From assembly GCA_008828725.1 (NCBI GenBank), contig MEHQ01002070.1:1-64000 (forward strand): a DNA stretch of 64,000 bases. The letters run 5' to 3'. Each line of letters begins with the position of its first letter. Position 1 is the first letter of the stretch. Positions 31,579 to 42,299 of the stretch are shown here, piece after piece. Both the position numbers and the translations under genes were made by a program. Below the pieces are notes generated by a model that did not search any database, was not told the DNA's origin, and saw only the letters and a list, made by a program, of their open reading frames with translations. Origin of the DNA: Saccharina japonica. Its lineage: Eukaryota > Sar > Phaeophyceae > Laminariales > Laminariaceae.

Positions 31579-31870
31579 CTCGTGTGCTACGATAGAGATC
31601 TCACATTTTTTTTGCTGAATTTGTTTTTCGGAAAGACGGAGCTCCTTAACCCCTTAACCCGTTTAGGACTGCAGTCCCATTTTGGGGACAAACCACTCTA
31701 ATTCTAAGTAATTTGCCCCCAAAACGGGACTCCAGTCCTATAAGGGTTAAGAACTGGTCCCACGAATTTGGGTACAAACTACTTGGAATTAGTGTGGGAC
31801 ATTTTTTCAGTTCTGAATGGGTTAAGTTACCAAAATCGTCGAAATTTCATTTTTGTTTTTCTTGCTGTGT
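31579..31870 (+). mobile_element. F element carrying D1, which itself carries D2
   Basis: F body is split at TTAA (31646-31649). D1 spans 31650-31821 and is itself split at its own internal CCCCTTAA by D2 (31658-31746, flanked by TTAA at 31654-31657 and 31747-31750). D1 closes with GAATGGG/TTAA at 31822. Confidence 0.85.
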
Positions 31871-31970
31871 CCCCCCCCCCCCCCCCAGTATTTTTGTTGT
31901 TTCTCCCCCTTTCCTTACTTGTTCTCTTTTTTTTTTTTTCATTGTTTCGCCGCAACCGACGATTTCGCAG

Positions 31971-32483
31971 AAGAGATACCGGCGCCTGACAAGGACCCTG
32001 CGGTGGTGTGTCAGCTCGTCTTCCAGTCCTTGCAGGTACTAAACGCGTGTGCAAAATTCGGGGAGCGAGGGTTGGGTTGGGGTAGGGTAGGTAGGATAGG
32101 ATAGGGTAGGATAGGATAGAGTACGGTAAGGTCGGGTAGGGTAGGGTAGGGTAGGGTTGGGTAGGGTAGGGTAGGGTAGTATAGGGTAGGGTAGGATATG
32201 GTAGGTTTGGTAGTGTGTGGCAGGGTGGGGGGGGTTAGGTAGGGTAAGGAGGGGTAGGGTAAAAAGGTACGATAGGGTCAGGTTAGGGTAGGATACAGAA
32301 AGGTAGCGTAAGACACGGTAATGAAACGTGAGGTGGGGTAAGGCGGGGGGATGGGTAGATAATGTTTGCTCCCCCCCGTGCGGCATGCCCACATACTCAA
32401 AACACAAACCGGGTAAAGAGGTACACACAGAGATAAAGAGGCAGGGAGAGAGAGACGCATACGAAATAAAGAGATAATGGACC

Positions 32484-32521
<38 letters not shown>

Positions 32522-33595
32522 CATCCCCGCGCCACCCCTCTCCCCACAACCACCATCGCCTCAGAACAACGACGACCCGATGCTCGACTACGGCGCGGCG
32601 GTGGCGGTGAAGTTCGCTTCTTCGAAGAGCGCGATTAAGGACATGACGCCAAAAGAGTACGGCGACTTTCTCCGGGCCGATCCGGAGTACGTTCTTCTTA
32701 TCGACAACGCCACCTGCCGCCCTGCCGAGCGAGCGAAGGTATAGAAGAGGGAGTTGGGGAGGTGGGAGGTGGGAGGTGGGGGGGGGGGGTCGCATGCACG
32801 GGGGTTGTACTCATGCCATGCATGGTCGTGGCAGTATGGCCATAGACCCTCGCATTCGGACAATTAATTCCGAAAATCCCGAGACGGAGCACGTCGGGGG
32901 GTTTTCACCGACCAGGCAGACGTTGCTGGGGTCCGTGTGGGTGTTCTCCCGGTATGTATGTATCAGCTGCTTGTAGCTGTGTAAAATAGTATCGCAGCAG
33001 TACAATTTGGGCCGCGTGTGTAAGGGTAGGAAAATGTGTCTTGTGGTGCCAGTTCCGCCGCGTTTTTTTTAACAGTGATGACGACAGTGGTCGATCACGA
33101 GGATGTTGGTGATGACGATCACAGGGATGATGATGAAGACGGTGATTAAAATGGTTGTGATGATGATGATGATGTTGATGTTGATGTTGATGATGATGAT
33201 GATGATGACGATGATGAGGATCATGATGAGGATGATGATGATGATGATGATGACGAGGATGATGATGATATGATGATGATGATGATGATAATGATGATGC
33301 TGACAATGATGATGGTGATGGTGATGATGATGATGATGATGATGATGATGGCGATAACAACGATTATTATGCCGATTATAATGTTGTTGATGATGATGAT
33401 GATGATAACGACAATAATGATGGATGATGGTGGTGAACAACGCAGGTCTCAGCCGACGGCAAACAGGTCCTACAGAAGGTGGAAGTGGTCGGCGTCTACC
33501 CCGACGACGCGAAGAGACTCGTCGAGGTGCAGCTCACCAAGGAGGAAGACGAGTGCTGGAGGATCGACGCCCTCTACTTCGTTCCCAAGGCATAG
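31971..33595 (+). CDS. Small soluble protein, last three exons (NTF2-like/DUF4864-like?)
   Basis: Exons 31971-32035, 32565-32738 and 33446-33595, ending in TAG. Acceptors are GATTTCGCAG (after a T-rich tract), CGCCTCAG and AACGCAG; donors are TTGCAG/GTACT and GCGAAG/GTATAG. Phases agree throughout: the first exon starts with 2 nt of a codon, and all later junctions are phase 0. The product reads DKDPAVVCQLVFQSLQNNDD, GAAVAVKFASSKSAIKDMTP, KEYGDFLRADPEYVLLIDNA and ends CWRIDALYFVPKA. An initial 'V..QL..LQ.nD...d.G..va..FAS' helix region followed by strands resembles plant/algal NTF2-like (DUF4864) proteins. That is a resemblance, not a proven assignment. The first exon or exons are upstream and not found. 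Intron 1 holds a GGGTA array and intron 2 an E fragment and a GAT array. Confidence 0.75.
32050..32290 (+). repeat. (GGGTA)n / (GGATA)n intronic tract
   Basis: Pentamer repeats GGGTA with GGATA and GGTTG variants, inside intron 1 of the 31971-33595 gene. Resembles a degenerate telomere-type motif but lacks a regular TTAGGG. Confidence 0.85.
32486..32518 (+). repeat. Poly(C) run
   Basis: About 33 consecutive C just before the acceptor region of the second exon. Confidence 0.95.
32790..32925 (-). mobile_element. E element, 3' fragment in intron 2
   Basis: G-rich end, TTGTACTCATGCCATGCATG, TCGCATTCGGACAATT, GAGACGGAGCACGTCGGGG and TTTTCACCGACCAGGCAGAC; then E ends. Confidence 0.7.
33130..33430 (+). 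repeat. (GAT)n tract in intron 2
   Basis: About 300 bp of GATGAT repeats with GTT/GAC interruptions, 15 bp upstream of the last exon's acceptor. Gives Met/Ile/His homopolymer ORFs, all spurious. Confidence 0.9.
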
Positions 33596-34330
33596 TGACC
33601 ATGAGGTCATGATCATGAGATCATGATTACGAGATAATTATCATGAGATCATGATCATGGCATCGTTATCATGAGATCGGTACCATGACCCCGACAACGC
33701 GAAGAGACTCGCCGAGGTGCAGCTCACCAAGGAGGACGACGAGTGCTGGAGGATCGACGCCCTCTACTTCGTTCCCAAGGCATAGTGACCATGAGATCAC
33801 GATTATGACATCATGATCATGAGATCATGATTATGAGATCATTGTCATGAGATCATGATTATGATGTTACGATATAATTATCATGAGATCATGATTATGA
33901 CATCATTATCATGAGATCATGATTATGAGATCATTGTCATGAGATCATGATTATGATATAATCATGATATCATGGCTATGAGATCATTATCCTGGTCTCA
34001 TGAATGAGGCATGATCATGGGGTCATGGACGAGACATGGTCATGAGATCATGAGTGAGACGTGGTCATAAAATCATGATTAAGAGACATGGTCAAGAGAT
34101 CATGAGTGAGCCCTTTTCACGAGATCACGAGTAAGACATGCGTCATGATATCATGGTGCGTCGTGATTACGAAGCGGCATGGTCGCAAGGCGACTTGGCT
34201 TGTCCATGAGGCGGCCTGATTACGAAGCGGCGAGGTCTTGAGGCGGCATGATCGTGCTGGGGCGGCGTGATCATGAGGCGGCATGATCACGAGGTAGCGC
34301 GTGAGATGATTGGACCTTGCCATCATGAGA
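33595..34330 (+). repeat. ATCATGAGATCATGATTATG tandem tract
   Basis: Imperfect 20-bp and 10-bp units of ATCATGAGATC/ATGATTATGA downstream of the last exon, passing into GATCACGAGGCGG-type units. The partial exon duplicate at 33687-33785 is embedded in it. Confidence 0.85.
33687..33785 (+). pseudogene. Duplicated 3' half of the last exon
   Basis: 99 bp repeat the end of the preceding coding exon (33503-33595 region), from ACCCCGAC to GGCATAG, with a few substitutions that keep the frame (Asp to Asn, Val to Ala, Glu to Asp). No acceptor precedes it. The duplication unit, exon end plus about 90 bp of ATCATGA sequence, is about 183 bp. It is a tandem copy, not a second gene. Confidence 0.8.
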
Positions 34331-35017
34331 CGATTGGACCGCGTGATACTGAGGTGGTATGGTGGCGGCGGCCTCTTTGATCATGAAGAGAGGCGTGGTC
34401 ACGATGAAGCCGCTCGGCCGCGCGCCGATCGATACGTTCGGTTGTGTGGGTGTATGATAGCACAGCCCCCAAACGTGTCGATTCGTGTACGCCGCCTATT
34501 TCGTATGGTGTGATTCTACCGACGTATATACCAGGTGTGTAGTATTTTGCGGGCGTGAAAGGGTAGGGAAGAAGAAGAGACTATTTTTTTTTGTTTCCTC
34601 TCCCTTTAAGGGTCATTGGCGGCAGCGCTCACGCGGCTTATCCCCAGTGAGAACACACTACCCATAATTAAGGGTGTAGTTAGTGGGTACGGGTATAGGT
34701 GTACTCGTACAGTGCTGGATTCCAATAGGCGAATACAGGATATACTCGTATATAGGGTGTTTGCGATAATCCAATTGGTTGGGTTTACTATTTTTTTTAC
34801 ACCGATAAACATGAGGAGTTGGTTAGTTAAACAGGTGAATCCGAACGGGCTATAGCCAATCAGAAGTTGCTCTGTGTTTCTATAACCAACTATTGAGTGG
34901 GGAAACGATGATCTGTCCGAATTTGATAAACGTTCCCCCACACCGAAGACATCATTCACGAGCTATTGTATAGCTCATCTGTCCCCAGTAGCTCGAAATC
35001 AGTTAAACGTACGTAAA
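34331..35017. other. No supported gene
   Basis: Mixed sequence with a GAAGAAGAGAC/TTTTTTTTTG stretch near 34570 and AT-rich 34660-34990. No exon with both splice signals. Confidence 0.4.
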
Positions 35018-35224
35018 ATGACTGCACTCAGAGACGTACACTTGGCGCACTACGAGTCGGATGCCGCCGTGTCCCGGGACCTCAAGACCCACTCCTCGAA
35101 GCTCTACCCGCTCAAGTCCCTCTCTGTCCGTGAAGCATCTCCCCAAACATGGAAAGCCCAGATGCTGCTGCCACCGCCAAAACTTCCAGCATTTCACCGG
35201 GAGTGTTACGAAGTGGCCGACAGG
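35018..35224 (+). CDS. Possible coding exon, product unknown
   Basis: Plus-strand ATG at 35018 opens 69 codons ending at GACAGG/GTGAGCCC, a good donor with phase 0. It reads MTALRDVHLAHYESDAAVSR, DLKTHSSKLYPLKSLSVREA, then SPQTWKAQMLLPPPKLPAFH and RECYEVADR. The composition is balanced, third positions are GC-rich in the middle of the exon, and no repeat matches it. The first 10 codons could instead be 5' intron, with the exon starting later. Read-through past the donor stops within 12 codons. No later exon was identified: repeats (F, E, MITE) follow at once. Family not recognised. Confidence 0.4.
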
Positions 35225-35309
35225 GTGAGCCCGTCGTGGAACTGGGTGGCGTCGAGATAGCCCGGAGAGGAAAAAAAGAGCTTTGGAAAGAGTTATTTAT
35301 TCCACAGGA

Positions 35310-35563
35310 CGCATGCTACGATAGCGATGGTGCACCATGTTTTTTTTCTGAGCTTCTCAATTAAGGAGCGTCATACCTCACCGAAAAAAATGATTTTGGA
35401 GGAAAATGAAAGTGCTGTCGGATGAGAAATCTCATGACCGAAGTATACTCTGAAATATTATTCGTCACAAAAATGAAAGTCCGACGAATTTGGGTTAAGG
35501 AGCCCGATCGTTCAGAAAACGATTCAGCCAAAATGTGCTACCTCTACCGTAGCACGCGTCACA
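35310..35563 (+). mobile_element. F element, uninterrupted
   Basis: GACGCATGCTACGATAGCGA to ACCTCTACCGTAGCACGCGTC, terminal inverted repeats of about 20 bp. Inner TTTGGGTTAAGGAGC is the empty TTAA site. Confidence 0.75.
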
Positions 35564-35663
35564 GATAGATCGGACCCGGGCAAACGTGTGTAAAGGGTTT
35601 GTGTGGCCATAGCAGCTCACAACCGGCAAACATGTGATATATAGCTCACGTAATAGCCCCCCC

Positions 35664-35850
35664 CTGCCTGGTTGGTGAAAACCCAACGCGCTCCGTCCCG
35701 GCATTGTAGGGATGCGAGGGTCTATGGTCATATGACTACGGCCGTGCACAACATGAGTACACCCCCCCCCCCCTAAATATGCTCCGTCTCGAAAGGGATG
35801 CGTGGTCAATGGTCAAATGACTAAGGCGAGCAACAAATGAGTACCCCCCC
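35664..35850 (+). mobile_element. E 3' fragment followed by an E-variant unit
   Basis: CTGCCTGGTTGGTGAAAACC to CATGAGTACACC and a C run (35664-35772), preceded by seven C. Directly after it comes GCTCCGTCTCGAAAGGGATG to ATGAGTACC and another C run (35779-35850). Confidence 0.75.
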
Positions 35851-35973
35851 CCCCAAATATGGATTGATCTCCCCCGAAATGAGCAATGAATAGCTATTAT
35901 GGACTATGAGAGGGTGGTTTGATACAGTACTCGTACGCGACAGGAGTTAAGAATCTCCTATTTCGGCTAATAA

Positions 35974-36234
35974 GGGTCGTTCTTATCAACCAACTGCTTT
36001 TTTTTCCAATTTTTCCAACATTCGTTTTCGCGCATGTTTGTTTTTAGGATTTTCCAAAAATACTTTCCAAAAAAATTTTCCAAATATTGGAATGCAAAGC
36101 CTTCCAAATATTTCGCCCTGTTAAAATTCCAAATTTTCCAAATAAATCCTGTTTTTCCTGCGTTTCCTGTTTTTTTTTGGGGAAAAAAAAAGATTGGAAA
36201 TTTTGGAAAAAAAGTTGCTCGATAAGAACGACCC
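35974..36234 (+). mobile_element. Second Tourist-like MITE (261 bp)
   Basis: GGGTCGTTCTTATC and GATAAGAACGACCC are exact terminal inverted repeats flanked by TAA (35971-35973, 36235-36237). The interior is TTCCAAA-rich. Same duplication type as TOUR, different sequence. Confidence 0.8.
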
Positions 36235-36299
36235 TAACGTAGCTCGATCATTCAGAAAAAAAACATTATTTCAGCGAAAAATGCTCCCTGGTATATTTT

Positions 36300-37940
36300 A
36301 CCTACCTCGTATTTCGTATACTATATAGCACGAGTCTTTAGTGTGCCTGGCGCTCGGCGCTGAGAGGCACGACTATCACTTGCTTGGTACAAACTTCCTT
36401 AGCGGCCTCCAAAGCAGTGAGTACTTAGGTGCGGCAACATCCTACACGTATTATACGTCGTGCATAATGATAACGTGGGCCTATATGTACTGCAGCACTG
36501 CTGCAACACAACACGTACCAGGTACGTGTAAATCTCGTGCAAAGGCCACACATTTTTTTCGCCCGTTTGAGGAGCGAGGGGGGGCATACGTATCAATGTA
36601 TGGATGTATACTTTATAAGTTACCATAAACCGTAAAAAATGGAATCTATGTTATCATATAAATTCGTAAAACAACAAGAAGAGTAAAGGACGATATATGG
36701 GTACGGTGCGCGTGCGCATACAGCTGCAATTAAAAAAAGTACTAGTAACCATACTCGTACGTACCAGGTAATACCTAGGAACACTTCCTCACCAACCACG
36801 CGCGCGCCCCCCCCCCACCCCCCACCACCGGGAAAAACAACGAGCCTCCGCTGCCCCAGACGACCCTCCCCACCCGGTCCCCCCCCCCCCTCCCCGATTG
36901 CAAAACGCCCATAGAACAATCTCTCATCCACCATAAATCGGAAAAAACAATAAGAGTAACACGACGTATCATATGCCGCACGGTTGCATTGCAAGCATCA
37001 GACAGCTGCAATTTAAAAAGAAACTACTCGTATACGTACCAGGTAATTTAGTCAGTAAAGGGGGCACTCCCCACCCCCCTCACCCCCGCCCCCGCCCACT
37101 CCCACCAACAACCGCCCAAAACACCGCCTCAAGCAGATTCTTGAGTATAGATAGACAGCTAACCTCATGCGAACTTCCGCCCCAACCACGCTGAGACGCG
37201 CGCTTCACGCCGTTGGTAGACAGAAAATCTGCCTGTCGGTGAAAACCGACTTTCTCCGTCCGGCATTGTTAGGTGAGCCGATCGAGGTATATAGTCCAAT
37301 ACGTCTACGGACATCAGACAATGAGTACCCCCCCAACCCCCGACCCCCCCGTGCAAAACGCCGGACCAAGATGGAGGACACGGATTTTAACTGACTGCTT
37401 TGGTGGCTATTACACCGATTATACGTTTCACCCCTCTCTTTTGGGGCGGACATAAGCATGGCGACCTAAGGCGCGAGATGTGCTCGGTATTCTTAATCAG
37501 CCACAGCGCTATCAACAAGAAGACAGAGCGCTCAGCAGCAGCAAGCAACAACAGCAGCAGTACAAGTATATACCATCACCATCCTCCTCCTCATCATCAT
37601 CAATGACCACATTCGTTACTGCTACTGCTAACTGTTTGTTGCTGCGCGTGTTGTGTCGTGCATCAATCAATATCTCCGTACAAGCATGCTTAGAGAGGGC
37701 ACATCCATCTCTCCGAATCCAGCAGCCCAACCGGGCTGCAGCTACTACGACTACTACTAAGCTACTACTACTTTACCGTTAAGCTTCGCGTGAGGCCGGC
37801 CCTGCTGCTGGCTGTAAGTAATTCGTCATACCCCCCCCCCTCTCCCCCATATATATGTTTGACGCATATTTTTTCCTCCCTTCTCAAGTCCCACCATAGG
37901 GATCTGTGCTACATAGATCCTTCCATTCATCGGAAATATC
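36300..37940. other. No supported gene
   Basis: Contains CA/CT-rich stretches, a C-rich tract at 36800-36895, a short CAGCAG/CATCAT tract at 37535-37605 and an E-like CTGTCGGTGAAAACCGAC near 37233. A weak plus-strand segment before a GTGAGTA at 36418 (reading ERHDYHLLGTNFLSGLQS) might be an exon but lacks an acceptor. Confidence 0.4.
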
Positions 37941-37949
37941 ATGTACAGA

Positions 37950-38470
37950 TAGATCATCTAGCTCATCTAGATATTAAGCCTGCCGACAAGAGATGTCGTG
38001 CAGGGCCTAAATGTTCTGCAGTGTATATCCAACCCAGGAAACATGTCCAAATGACAGATACCTTGGTACCTGGTATCAGGTAGATGATACCAGTAGTGCC
38101 ACTCGGCAACATGAATTAGATCGTACAGATCATACAGATCGTAAGATCATACAGAACGTAAGATCATATAGATCGTAAGATCATACAGATCGTAAGATCA
38201 TACAGATCGTAAGATCATATACAGATCGTAAGATCATACAGATCGTAAGATCATACAGATCGTAAGATCATACAGATCGTAAAATAATACAGATCGTAAG
38301 ATCATACAGATCGTAAGATCATACAGATCGTAAAATAATACAGATCGTAAGATCATACAGATCGTAAAATAATACAGATCGTAAGATCATACAGATCGTA
38401 AGATCATACAGATCGTAAGATCATACAGATCGTACATATCAGGAATCTAGCCGAGTCCCGAAATACCTAG
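37950..38470 (-). repeat. GATC-array repeat, inverted copy with an expanded array
   Basis: CAGATCGTAAGATCATA units of 17-20 bp repeat about 18 times at 38118-38435. The flanks (GGCAACATGAATTAGATCG at the left) are the complement of GATCTAGCTCATGTTGCC next to the 7269 copy. A third copy of the same interspersed repeat, with a third array length and unit. Confidence 0.7.
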
Positions 38471-38479
38471 ATTATATAA

Positions 38480-39330
38480 AGTGGGAATCGATGATCTGAT
38501 CGATGTGCGAACTATTCCTCATGCCAGTATATTAATACTGAACCCCACAAAATACACTTTCCATTGATCTCTCATCACATTCCTCGCGGACGTACCCGAT
38601 ATGCTTTTGCACTTCGACCAAAAAAACTAAATACCGAGAGTGGGAGAGCGCGTTTGTTTGCCCCGTTTTTCGGTCAGCAATGATCTCCCCGGCATACTTC
38701 GGGGGCTACATGCAGAGATTTCAAATTCAATTTCCAATTTCAATCTCAGATGCTCCATTCCTCTCAACATGCCCCTCGCTTTTTTACCTCGGACCGATCG
38801 AACGAAAGGAGAGAGGCTTGGAGTATTTTTTTTCTCTTAAATCTAGAAATGTAAGACTACAACAACAGCAGTAGTAAAATTAACAAACTCGCGCTCCTTC
38901 TTAGCAGCAAGCCCCCCCCCCCCCACTTCAACAGGCCATTCCAAATGTACATTTTTCTTGGCCGAGGGGGCGCCGTCCAACTGCAGCGCGCAAAAACGTC
39001 TATCCACCGTTGTTCCATGCTACCCTAAATTCTCTGCGGCCTCCCCGCCCCCCCCTGCATCTCCTCCGATATCAGTACACCGGCGCCCCCCCCGTTGTGA
39101 GACTAACTCTCCATGACTCATGGCGTGTCGTTTAGCCATGTTCTATCAACTGTCCCAACACGCGATCGAGAACGTGGGGGCGTCTTCCGGTAATTCACGA
39201 TGACACGACGGTCATTCGACCATCAGAGGCCAGCGGCGCCAGCATCCTTCTCAAGGCCCCACTTACCGGCCTCTCGTGTCGTTTTTTTTTTTTTTTGTTC
39301 ATGTCCCCTTCTCCTAAATAGTAGTGGGCG
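38480..39330. other. No supported gene
   Basis: Mixed unique-looking sequence with C runs at 38911-38925 and 39045-39055. ORFs of 60-70 codons have no support. Confidence 0.4.
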
Positions 39331-39831
39331 AGGCATGCTACGGTAGAGGTGCACCATGTTTTTGCCTTCCAAGGGGTGGTTACTTGAAGATCTCTACACC
39401 TCACCCCAAAGTGATCATTAAGGGAGGAAAGTAAAAGTAAGTGCTATCCGATTGAAAATCCCATGGCCGAAGCAAACAAAGGAACAATATTGCAACAAAA
39501 AATATTGATCAAAGTCCGACGATTTCGGGGTTAAGGGCGCGAATTAACGAGTATAAAATAAATTCAATTTGGAAAAAATAAAATAAAATCGCTTTTCATT
39601 GGTCAACACACGCACCAGCACCAAATATTATCTAATCTTTGGTGCTGGTGCGTGTGTTGACCAATGAAAAGCGGATTTGATTTTTTTTTTCCAAATTGAT
39701 TTTTTTTCTTCTTCGTGAAAACGGGCCCTTATCGGAGCCATCGTAATGTTTCAAAAATTCAAAGGAGCATTATGATCATTTCAGAAATTATTTCAGCCGA
39801 AAAGTGCCATCCCTGTCGTAGCACGCGTCTG
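39331..39831 (+). mobile_element. F element interrupted by TOUR
   Basis: GGCATGCTACGGTAGAGGTG at the left and CCTGTCGTAGCACGCGTC at the right; TOUR sits at 39535-39728 in the GGGGTTAAGG site, flanked by TTAA/TTAT. Confidence 0.8.
39535..39728 (+). mobile_element. TOUR element (194 bp)
   Basis: GGGCGCGAATTAACGAGTAT to TTCTTCGTGAAAACGGGCCC. Inner arms CATTGGTCAACACACGCACC and complement are exact. Confidence 0.8.
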
Positions 39832-40029
39832 GCCAGCCCCTCGTACATAAGTGCCGGCTGCCCGCTATAGTGCCGGCGAAAGCGCTTGGCAGCACGGATG
39901 GGGGTATAACCAGTTTGGCAGTGTGCAGAATACTGCCGGTTCCCGCTATATTAGTGCCGGTACTGTTGGCTGGCACACACATACCGGCACTATAGCAGGA
40001 CCACTACTAACTGTACTCCAAACCTCTCT

Positions 40030-40155
40030 CAACACCTTCCTGTACCCCCCCCCCCCCCCCCCCCCCGCCCCTGCTCCGTCCCGGCATTGCAGGGATGGCG
40101 AAGGGTCTATGGTCATACGAACTTACGGCCATCATTAAAAATGAAGTACACCCCC
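40030..40155 (+). mobile_element. E 3' fragment between two C runs
   Basis: A 22-C run, then GCTCCGTCCCGGCATTGCAG to AATGAAGTACACC and six C. Only about 85 bp of E. Confidence 0.75.
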
Positions 40156-40544
40156 CGCCTCCCCGCCCCCCACCCCCGGTATCCATAAAACAAAAACACT
40201 CAAAACGCCCCCTCAAGGTCAAAAACCCGCGTGGGTCGTCATAATAAATATATACAGATAGTATTGTACGACCATAATAAACCAAAACCACATTAAATTT
40301 CCACGCCATCAGCTCCTCCTTCCCCTCCTCCTCCTCCGCCGCCGCTAAGCACTTGCCGTCTCGCCTCTCGTTTTTTTTTTTTTTGCATGGCGCGGGCACC
40401 GGAGACGAACGAGCCTTTCGATATCTCCCATGTAAATAAAACTTTGCACACTCCACCCTCCCCACCCCCTCCCCCCCTCCTGCTCCCTCTTGGCACACTG
40501 GTCCTGGTCCCACCCACCCGGACCTGATTTTTCCAAGCTGCAGA

Positions 40545-40875
40545 AACCAACACCGAGCTCCCCAGCTAGCCTTGCCCTTCCACCAAGCCTGCCCCCGAAG
40601 CCTAGCGGCTACCAGAAAGCAGCGTTTTTATTTTGGCTTGTTTGCTTTCGCTTTTCGCTTGCACAGATCACAAGACAACCTTAGAAACCAAGCGAAAGCG
40701 CTAGTTTTTACCGACACAGCTAGCCTTGCCCTTCCACCAAGCCTGCCCCCGAAGCATTTAGCGGCTACCAGAAAGCAGCGTTTTTATTTTGGCTTGTTTG
40801 CTTTTTTTTGGGTTTTGCTTGCTTTCACAGATCACACAAGACAAACCTCATAAATCAAGCGAAAGCGCTAGTTTT
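40545..40875 (+). repeat. 165-bp direct tandem duplication
   Basis: AGCTAGCCTTGCCCTTCCAC, AAGCAGCGTTTTTATTTTGG and CAAGCGAAAGCGCTAGTTTT recur in order in both halves (from about 40563 and 40729). A shared direct repeat marks each boundary. Confidence 0.85.
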
Positions 40876-41027
40876 TACCTATGAAAAATAGCTCTTGCTG
40901 CTCTATCATGGTGCCCCATTGACTTGGGGGGTTCGTAGGCCTCTTTCTTGCATGTGGGGCACAATCCCTCCTTACACCTGGACAGCGTGGGTTTGTTTTT
41001 CTGTCTAGTCTTTTCTTGTCTATCTAA

Positions 41028-41236
41028 GGGCCCGTTTTAACGAAGAAGAAAAAAAATCAATTTGGAAAAATATATATTCAAATCCGCTTTTCATTGGTCA
41101 ACACACGCACCAGCACCAAATATTAGGATCTTGGGGCATAGTATTTGGTGCTGGTGCGAGTGTTGACCAATGAAAAGCGAATTTGAATTTTATTTTCTCC
41201 AAATTGAATTTATTTTATCCTCTTTAATTCGGTCCC
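41028..41236 (+). mobile_element. TOUR element (209 bp)
   Basis: GGGCCCGTTTTAACGAAGAA to TCTTTAATTCGGTCCC with TAA on both sides (41025-41027, 41237-41239). Confidence 0.85.
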
Positions 41237-41351
41237 TAACCCTCCACTGAAACAATAAAGCAAATTTACAAATACAAGAACAAAACAAAAACGTGGAAGA
41301 AAGAAAACAAACAATTCAAACAAGAAAAAACAAAAAAACCAAGACACTTCT

Positions 41352-42056
41352 CCCCCCCCCCCCCCTCCCCGCCCTCCCCCCCCCCCCTTTCAACCCCCCC
41401 CCCACCCCCCCCCCCCTTTCAACCCCCCCCCCACCCCCCCCCCCCTTTCAACCCCCCCCCCACCCCCCCCCCCCTTTCAACCCCCCCCCCACCCCCCCCC
41501 CCCTTTCAACCCCCCCCCCACCCCCCCCCCCCTTTCAACCCCCCCCCCACCCCCCCCCCCCTTTCAACCCCCCCCCCACCCCCCCCCCCCTTTCAACCCC
41601 CCCCCCACCCCCCCCCCCCTTTCAACCCCCCCCCCACCCCCCCCCCCCTTTCAACCCCCCCCCCACCCCCCCCCCCCTTTCAACCCCCCCCCCACCCCCC
41701 CCCCCCTTTCAACCCCCCCCCCACCCCCCCCCCCCTTTCAACCCCCCCCCCACCCCCCCCCCCCTTTCAACCCCCCCCCCACCCCCCCCCCCCTTTCAAC
41801 CCCCCCCCCACCCCCCCCCCCCTTTCAACCCCCCCCCCACCCCCCCCCCCCTTTCAACCCCCCCCCCACCCCCCCCCCCCTTTCAACCCCCCCCCCACCC
41901 CCCCCCCCCTTTCAACCCCCCCCCCACCCCCCCCCCCCTTTCAACCCCCCCCCCACCCCCCCCCCCCTTTCAACCCCCCCCCCACCCCCCCCCCCCTTTC
42001 AACCCCCCCCCCACCCCCCCCCCCCTTTCAACCCCCCCCCCACCCCCCCCCCCCCC
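41352..42056 (+). repeat. 29-bp C-rich minisatellite, about 23 copies
   Basis: TTTCAA plus a C9-A-C12/13 block repeats every 29 bp (TTTCAA at 41388, 41417, 41446 and so on) with almost no variation. The period is not a multiple of 3, so a 334-codon Pro-rich ORF passes through all frames; it has no splice support and is not annotated as a gene. Confidence 0.95.
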
Positions 42057-42299
42057 CGCCTTACCCCCTCCCCCCCCCCCCACTCTCCTTCGCCGTCATA
42101 GCACTCTCCCCCTCAGCACACACGCCTACTTATGGTACTGTAACTACCTGTACAATCCCGGAGCACAACACAAAACAAAAACACACAAAGAGCCTCACGA
42201 GCACGAGCATTGTACACGAGACCCGGTGCGCGTTTTTTTTAACGAGCGCCTCGAGAGCGAGAGCGAGAGCGAGAGACAAGCCGACATTTCGGCATGACA

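Noticed and set aside
33069..33440. His/Ile/Met-rich ORFs
   Set aside because: GAT trinucleotide tract inside an intron.
38118..38435. Regularly repeated ~17-bp units resembling a CRISPR array
   Set aside because: No unique spacers, variable unit, no cas genes, eukaryotic context, and flanks belong to an interspersed repeat.
40007..40553. Minus-strand ORFs of 86-168 codons
   Set aside because: They cross an E fragment and C runs; the acidic piece (AAAEEEEGKEELMAWKF) lacks splice sites.
41293..42297. 334-codon proline-rich ORF
   Set aside because: Product of the 29-bp C-rich minisatellite passing through all frames.
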